From JAAZLS01 sp964463285 (GTDB taxonomy: Bacteria; Bacillota; Dethiobacteria; DTU022): a stretch of DNA of 37,408 nt. The stretch is from NCBI GenBank assembly GCA_964463285.1, contig CAYXBB010000017.1, forward strand, positions 1 through 37,408, written 5' to 3'. Both the position numbers and the translations under genes were made by a program. The notes beneath the pieces were generated by a model. That model was not told where the DNA came from. It saw only the letters and a program-made list of their open reading frames with translations, and searched no databases. This document shows positions 34,093 to 37,408 of this stretch, one piece after another; position 1 is the stretch's first letter; each line of letters opens with the position of its first letter.

Positions 34093-35016
34093 CTACCCTT
34101 GAATCATCAGGGAATAAATCCCCCAGATTCCTGCTTCCGGTTCAAGTTGAGAGGGGACTATCTCCAAGGGAGTTATAAATACGGCAGGTTTTACGGCCTT
34201 TATTCTAACAGAGCTGCTAATCTGTTTAAAAAACAGCGGATTAGCGGCCACCACGGTTCCGCCCAGAACCAGGCAGGTAGGATTAAGAACTGTGACCAGA
34301 TTGGCAAGGCCGGTAGCGATGCTCTCCGCCGCCTGATCAATAATCTTGCGAGCTTCAATTTCTCCCTGTTTTGCCCGGGCAAATACCCCGGCAGCATCCT
34401 GCTTTCCATCCCCCCATCGGCCGGAACCGGCGGCAATCCCCTTACCGGAAGCCCAGGCCTCCAGACAGTCTTGTCCTCCACAACCGCAAATTCGCCCTGT
34501 TCCAAAGGCTTTCATGTGCCCAATTTCACCGGCAAAGCCTCCGCCCCCGCGGTAAATCCGCCCGTCCAGAAACAGGCCTCCTCCGATGCCGGTACTTATT
34601 GTAATATAAATTACATGGCGATGTCCACGGGCGGCACCATAATATACCTCTCCTTGCACAGCGGCGTTGGCGTCATTTTCTATATATATGGGGCAGTTCC
34701 AGGATTGTTTAAATATTTTTTTCAGGGCTACCGGTTGGGACCAGCCCAGGTTGGGCGCCTGGTAAATTATTCCCTGTTGAAAATTGAGCAGAGCGGCAAT
34801 ACATATGCCGATTCCCGAAAGTTTTTCAAGGCCCGGGTTGGCCTCCGAAAGACCACATCTTATACCCCGGTTAACGGTATTTACCAGCGCTCCCACCCCT
34901 TTTCCGGCGGGGGTGGGCAGGCGCTGTTTAAACAAAATATTCCTTTCTGAATCAATAAGGTAGATCAGGATCTTGGTTCCGCCAATATCGATAGCACCAT
35001 AGATATTTTCAGCCAT
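34093..35016 (-). CDS. ROK family sugar kinase (glucokinase-like)
   Basis: Phosphorylates a hexose with ATP. The phosphate-binding GAIDIGGTK lies at the N-terminus, the catalytic aspartate is D115 in IENDANAA, and STGIGGGLFLDG and EIGHM (H167) precede the zinc motif CGCGGQDCLE (C177, C179, C184). No DNA-binding domain, so it is an enzyme and not a repressor. The usual PG after GIG is replaced by GICIAALLN, a mild departure from family. Length 307 is normal. Glucose is the likeliest substrate but N-acetylmannosamine or others cannot be excluded. Confidence 0.92.
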   Translation of the reverse strand: MAENIYGAIDIGGTKILIYLIDSERNILFKQRLPTPAGKGVGALVNTVNRGIRCGLSEANPGLEKLSGIGICIAALLNFQQGIIYQAPNLGWSQPVALKKIFKQSWNCPIYIENDANAAVQGEVYYGAARGHRHVIYITISTGIGGGLFLDGRIYRGGGGFAGEIGHMKAFGTGRICGCGGQDCLEAWASGKGIAAGSGRWGDGKQDAAGVFARAKQGEIEARKIIDQAAESIATGLANLVTVLNPTCLVLGGTVVAANPLFFKQISSSVRIKAVKPAVFITPLEIVPSQLEPEAGIWGIYSLMIQG

Positions 35017-35110
35017 CCGACAGCCTCCCGGTACAGTTTGTCTTAGCCCCTGCTGGGGTAACAGCCCCGGTTGCCATTACCTGAAAGGGCCTCGAAAAAG
35101 TTTCTGCCGG

Positions 35111-35398
35111 TTATCGCGGTGATTGGCTGTTCTCCAATTTTGAAAGAAGCTGATCGATTTTGGCTTCCAGGCGTTCAAAGTCATCTCTGGTAATTATTCT
35201 CTCGGAGATTGCACCTTTGGTCCGGTTAAGAAAACGTTCTCCCTCCAGGCTGCCCTTTTCTATCAGCCGGTTTACCAATTTTCGGGCTTCCTCCCGCTTC
35301 ATCTCACCTTTATCCACCAGATAACCAACCAATTCCTCGGCCTTCTCTTTACTTGTCGCCAACAGGCCAAAAGCAAACGCGGCCAGGTCATCCAACAT
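35111..35398 (-). CDS. phasin-like coiled-coil protein
   Basis: A 95-residue helical protein with FGLLATSKEKAEELVGYLVD, GEMKREEARKLVNRLIEKG and a C-terminal heptad-like LEAKIDQLLSKLE. This matches small proteins annotated as phasin-related or polyhydroxyalkanoate-system coiled-coil proteins. ATG 35398 is used because AAAGGA lies 8 bases before it; ATG 35407 touches that site. No polymer synthase is nearby, so granule binding is uncertain. Confidence 0.75.
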   Translation of the reverse strand: MLDDLAAFAFGLLATSKEKAEELVGYLVDKGEMKREEARKLVNRLIEKGSLEGERFLNRTKGAISERIITRDDFERLEAKIDQLLSKLENSQSPR

Positions 35399-35518
35399 AA
35401 CGCTCATCCTTTCTAAAAGAGTGGTAACTATATTATTGTACTTAATTTTAGGATTCATTAAGTTACCCTATCCAACGTCGATTATCTGGTGGGAATAGAT
35501 CACCGCCGGGCAAGCGGG

Positions 35519-36784
35519 TTATTCCAAGTTTAATCTAAGGAATATATCTACAAGATCCGGATCAAACTGTTTCCCCGCATTGTATCTCAGTTCTTGCAGC
35601 GCCTCCTGCTTGGTCATGGCCTTCTTGTAAGGCCTTCCGTTGGTCATTACATCATAGCTGTCCACGATTGCTATCAGCCTGGAAAGCAAGGGTATCTCTT
35701 TCCCTTTCAGCCCCCGGGGATACCCGGTGCCGTCCCATCTTTCATGATGGCTGAGTATGGCCGGGGCGGTGTGGGCCAGCTCGTTTGAGGAAAGAACAAT
35801 GCGATATCCCCGGGTCGAATGTTCTTTTAAAATAGCCTTTTCCTCAGGAGTTAAATTCCCGGGCTTCTCCAAGATATGTTCGGGAATGGCAAGTTTGCCA
35901 ATATCGTGGAGGGTAACCGTAAGAATAAGATCCTCCAGCTGGTTATCCGTGAGACTCAATTCCGAGCCAAATCGCACAGCCAGGGCCTGCATCCTCCAGG
36001 CATGAGCCTCTGTTTCGTAACTTTTTTCCCCGAGCAGTTTTACCAGCGAGGCAATGGTTGAGTTGCGCACGTTCTTTGCCTCCATCATTTTGGCTCGGCT
36101 CATTTCTGCTTCAGCCTTTTTTAGGAATTCCTCTATATTCTGATTGGCTTTTTCCTTGGTAGCAGTTCCCAGAGATATGGAAATCTTTATGGGGACCGAA
36201 TCTATTTCCCCGCATTTTTGTTTTATTTCGCGTGCAATTTCCAGGGACAACCGGCCGGTGGTTTCCGGTAGCGCAGCCGCAAATTCATCTCCCCCCCAGC
36301 GGGTAATAATGCTGCTTGCCGGGCAATGTTTATTAAATATTTCGGCAATCTTCTTTATTATGTCATCACCCTTGTTATAACCAAATATGTCGTTAATTAG
36401 CCTTAAATCATTTATATCCCCTACAATAAAGCTTAAAGGAAGATGTTGTTGGGAACTTAACGCTTTTATTTGATTCAAAAAACAGGAACGGCTTATTAGA
36501 TCCGTCAGTTGATCAGGGAAATCATGGCAGCGGTGATCTTTGATCACCATATCTTTAAGCTGCTCAAGCATCATTTGTTGGTTCATCCTTTTGTCGCCTA
36601 CCAGATAATACTCATAGGTAAAATCAGGCAAATTTTTTGAGGCTATTTCGAGAAATTCGGTGTGATCTATATTTCTAAATACCGGATTCAGGTTTTTAGC
36701 GAGTTCTTCTCTGTTAAGGGCATGGCTAAAATCTTCTCCGATGATCAAAATCTTGATTATTTTTCCGGCCACAGCATAACTCAA
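35519..36784 (-). CDS. dual-domain c-di-GMP enzyme: GGDEF plus HD-GYP
   Basis: Contains both making and breaking domains for cyclic di-GMP. After a divergent N-terminal region (about 1-95) comes a diguanylate cyclase domain with DINDLRLINDIFGYNKGD and an intact GGDEF at 164-168; no RxxD inhibitory site lies 5 residues before it. Then an HD-GYP phosphodiesterase with HDIGKLAIPE (H293/D294) and HHERWDGTGYP (346-356), also intact. No membrane helix or receiver domain is evident. Start is TTG 36784 or GTG 36772; neither has ideal spacing from AAGGGG. It follows the STAS gene by 54 bases, so the two probably act in one signalling route. Confidence 0.92.
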   Translation of the reverse strand: MSYAVAGKIIKILIIGEDFSHALNREELAKNLNPVFRNIDHTEFLEIASKNLPDFTYEYYLVGDKRMNQQMMLEQLKDMVIKDHRCHDFPDQLTDLISRSCFLNQIKALSSQQHLPLSFIVGDINDLRLINDIFGYNKGDDIIKKIAEIFNKHCPASSIITRWGGDEFAAALPETTGRLSLEIAREIKQKCGEIDSVPIKISISLGTATKEKANQNIEEFLKKAEAEMSRAKMMEAKNVRNSTIASLVKLLGEKSYETEAHAWRMQALAVRFGSELSLTDNQLEDLILTVTLHDIGKLAIPEHILEKPGNLTPEEKAILKEHSTRGYRIVLSSNELAHTAPAILSHHERWDGTGYPRGLKGKEIPLLSRLIAIVDSYDVMTNGRPYKKAMTKQEALQELRYNAGKQFDPDLVDIFLRLNLE

Positions 36785-36838
36785 CCCCTTGTCAAATTGG
36801 AAACAAAGCTACACTAACCAGCAAACAATTTTACTATT

Positions 36839-37156
36839 TTATATGGATTCACCTTCAATATTTATAACCCTAGAAAGCTGGATCATTTTAAACATTTTTC
36901 TGATATATTCGTTGGTCACATTTATAATTTTAAGCTCACCGCCTTGTTCTTTAAGTTTTTTTTGAATCAACAGCAATTTTCCCAGCCCCGTGCTGCCAAT
37001 ATTGGTAACAAGGCTAAAGTCCAATGTAATAACCTTGAAGCCTTCTTCATAGAGCGATTGTAGTTTTTCTTTTAAAAGATGAGAATTTGTAAGATCAATT
37101 TCACCCTCGAGTTTAACCAGGGCTGAGGCCTCGTTTCCTTTTTTGATCTCCAACAT
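36839..37156 (-). CDS. STAS-domain anti-sigma factor antagonist-like protein
   Basis: A 105-residue single STAS domain of the SpoIIAA/RsbV type, which normally binds an anti-sigma kinase when unphosphorylated. VKLEGEIDLTNSHLLKEKL and LDFSLVTNIGSTGLGKLL carry the family core; the serine in GSTG is the expected phosphorylation site. The start at ATG 37156 is fixed by AAGGAGG 4 bases before it; the longer frame to 37222 is not used. No partner kinase gene is in view; it may lie beyond the right edge. It likely shares a transcript with the GGDEF/HD-GYP gene. Confidence 0.9.
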   Translation of the reverse strand: MLEIKKGNEASALVKLEGEIDLTNSHLLKEKLQSLYEEGFKVITLDFSLVTNIGSTGLGKLLLIQKKLKEQGGELKIINVTNEYIRKMFKMIQLSRVINIEGESI

Positions 37157-37346
37157 TATCCTCCTTACCAGCAAAAGTATTATCCCCCGCATGGTCATTA
37201 TCATTAGATTTTGAGCAACCAACGGTGGATTGCGTAAAATAGCCCGGTTATAGGTGCCTGTGGAATAATAATCCTGTATTGGGAGGGTTTTGTCAATATC
37301 TGTAGAATAAACTATCTCACTGGAATTAGTACTGGAGGAGCTGCCA

Positions 37347-37408
37347 ATGGAAGGAAAAGGGGAATTCCATCTCCCGCTAAATAATTTTTCAGATGCACAG
37401 CGCCTCGA
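37347..37408 (+). CDS. 5' end of an unidentified gene, cut by the window edge
   Basis: ATG 37347 lies 6 bases after GGAGGAG (37334-37340), and the frame stays open for 20 codons to the edge (MEGKGEFHLPLNNFSDAQRL). Too little sequence to identify. It is divergent from the STAS gene. Confidence 0.55.
   Translation, partial: MEGKGEFHLPLNNFSDAQRL

Overview
The window looks like a draft contig from a spore-forming, Gram-positive anaerobe of the Clostridia, perhaps near the Desulfotomaculum/Pelotomaculum group. That placement is an inference from gene content. The sporulation-associated genes are spoVS, spoVK and a SpoVB-family flippase. Other pointers are RNase Y, a leucine T-box leader, an endonuclease-type MutL, a Na+-pumping decarboxylase module, many TTG/GTG starts behind strong AGGAGG sites, and intermediate GC. 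Two runs of 10 N (9865-9874 and 16748-16757) are assembly joins. The second lies inside a penicillin-binding protein gene.

Left part (1-12870, all + strand). A gene-free segment with a promoter-like and a terminator-like signal precedes rny. It is followed by an unknown 170-aa gene, spoVS, a membrane dipeptidase/PHP phosphoesterase pair, and a three-gene mmdD-mmdC-mmdB-type decarboxylase operon lacking its carboxyltransferase subunit. Then come a strongly structured intergenic region, a sirtuin, gltX, and a complete ABC importer (lipoprotein, permease, ATPase) of the ABC_sub_bind/TrpXYZ type, with an attenuator-like terminator in front and a hairpin between lipoprotein and permease genes.

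Middle (12883-21566). On the minus strand are a GT4 glycosyltransferase, a CapA-like metallophosphatase, a class B PBP with a MecA-like N-terminal domain (interrupted by the gap), a DUF1540 protein and a bactofilin, several with visible promoters. On the plus strand are an SCP2-like protein, an 84-aa membrane protein with a structured leader, and a solitary leuA behind a clear T-box (specifier CTC, leucine).

Right part (21600-37408, mostly - strand). The miaB-mutS-mutL-miaA-hfq operon ends in a terminator. It is followed by a spoVK-GTPase-PLP lyase (YnbB-like) unit. Upstream of miaB and on the plus strand is a SpoVB/YkvU-like transporter. Then on the minus strand come a DedA protein, a ROK sugar kinase, a phasin-like coiled-coil protein, a dual GGDEF/HD-GYP c-di-GMP enzyme and a STAS anti-sigma-antagonist-like protein. 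A truncated plus-strand gene begins at the right edge.

Most genes are housekeeping or sporulation genes of known families. The less ordinary material is in the non-coding DNA: structured intergenic elements at 7212-7383, 11062-11110 and 16222-16300, the orphan transcription unit before rny, and the repeat-like element at the 3' end of the small GTPase gene. I found no CRISPR array, tRNA, rRNA, insertion sequence or defence system.
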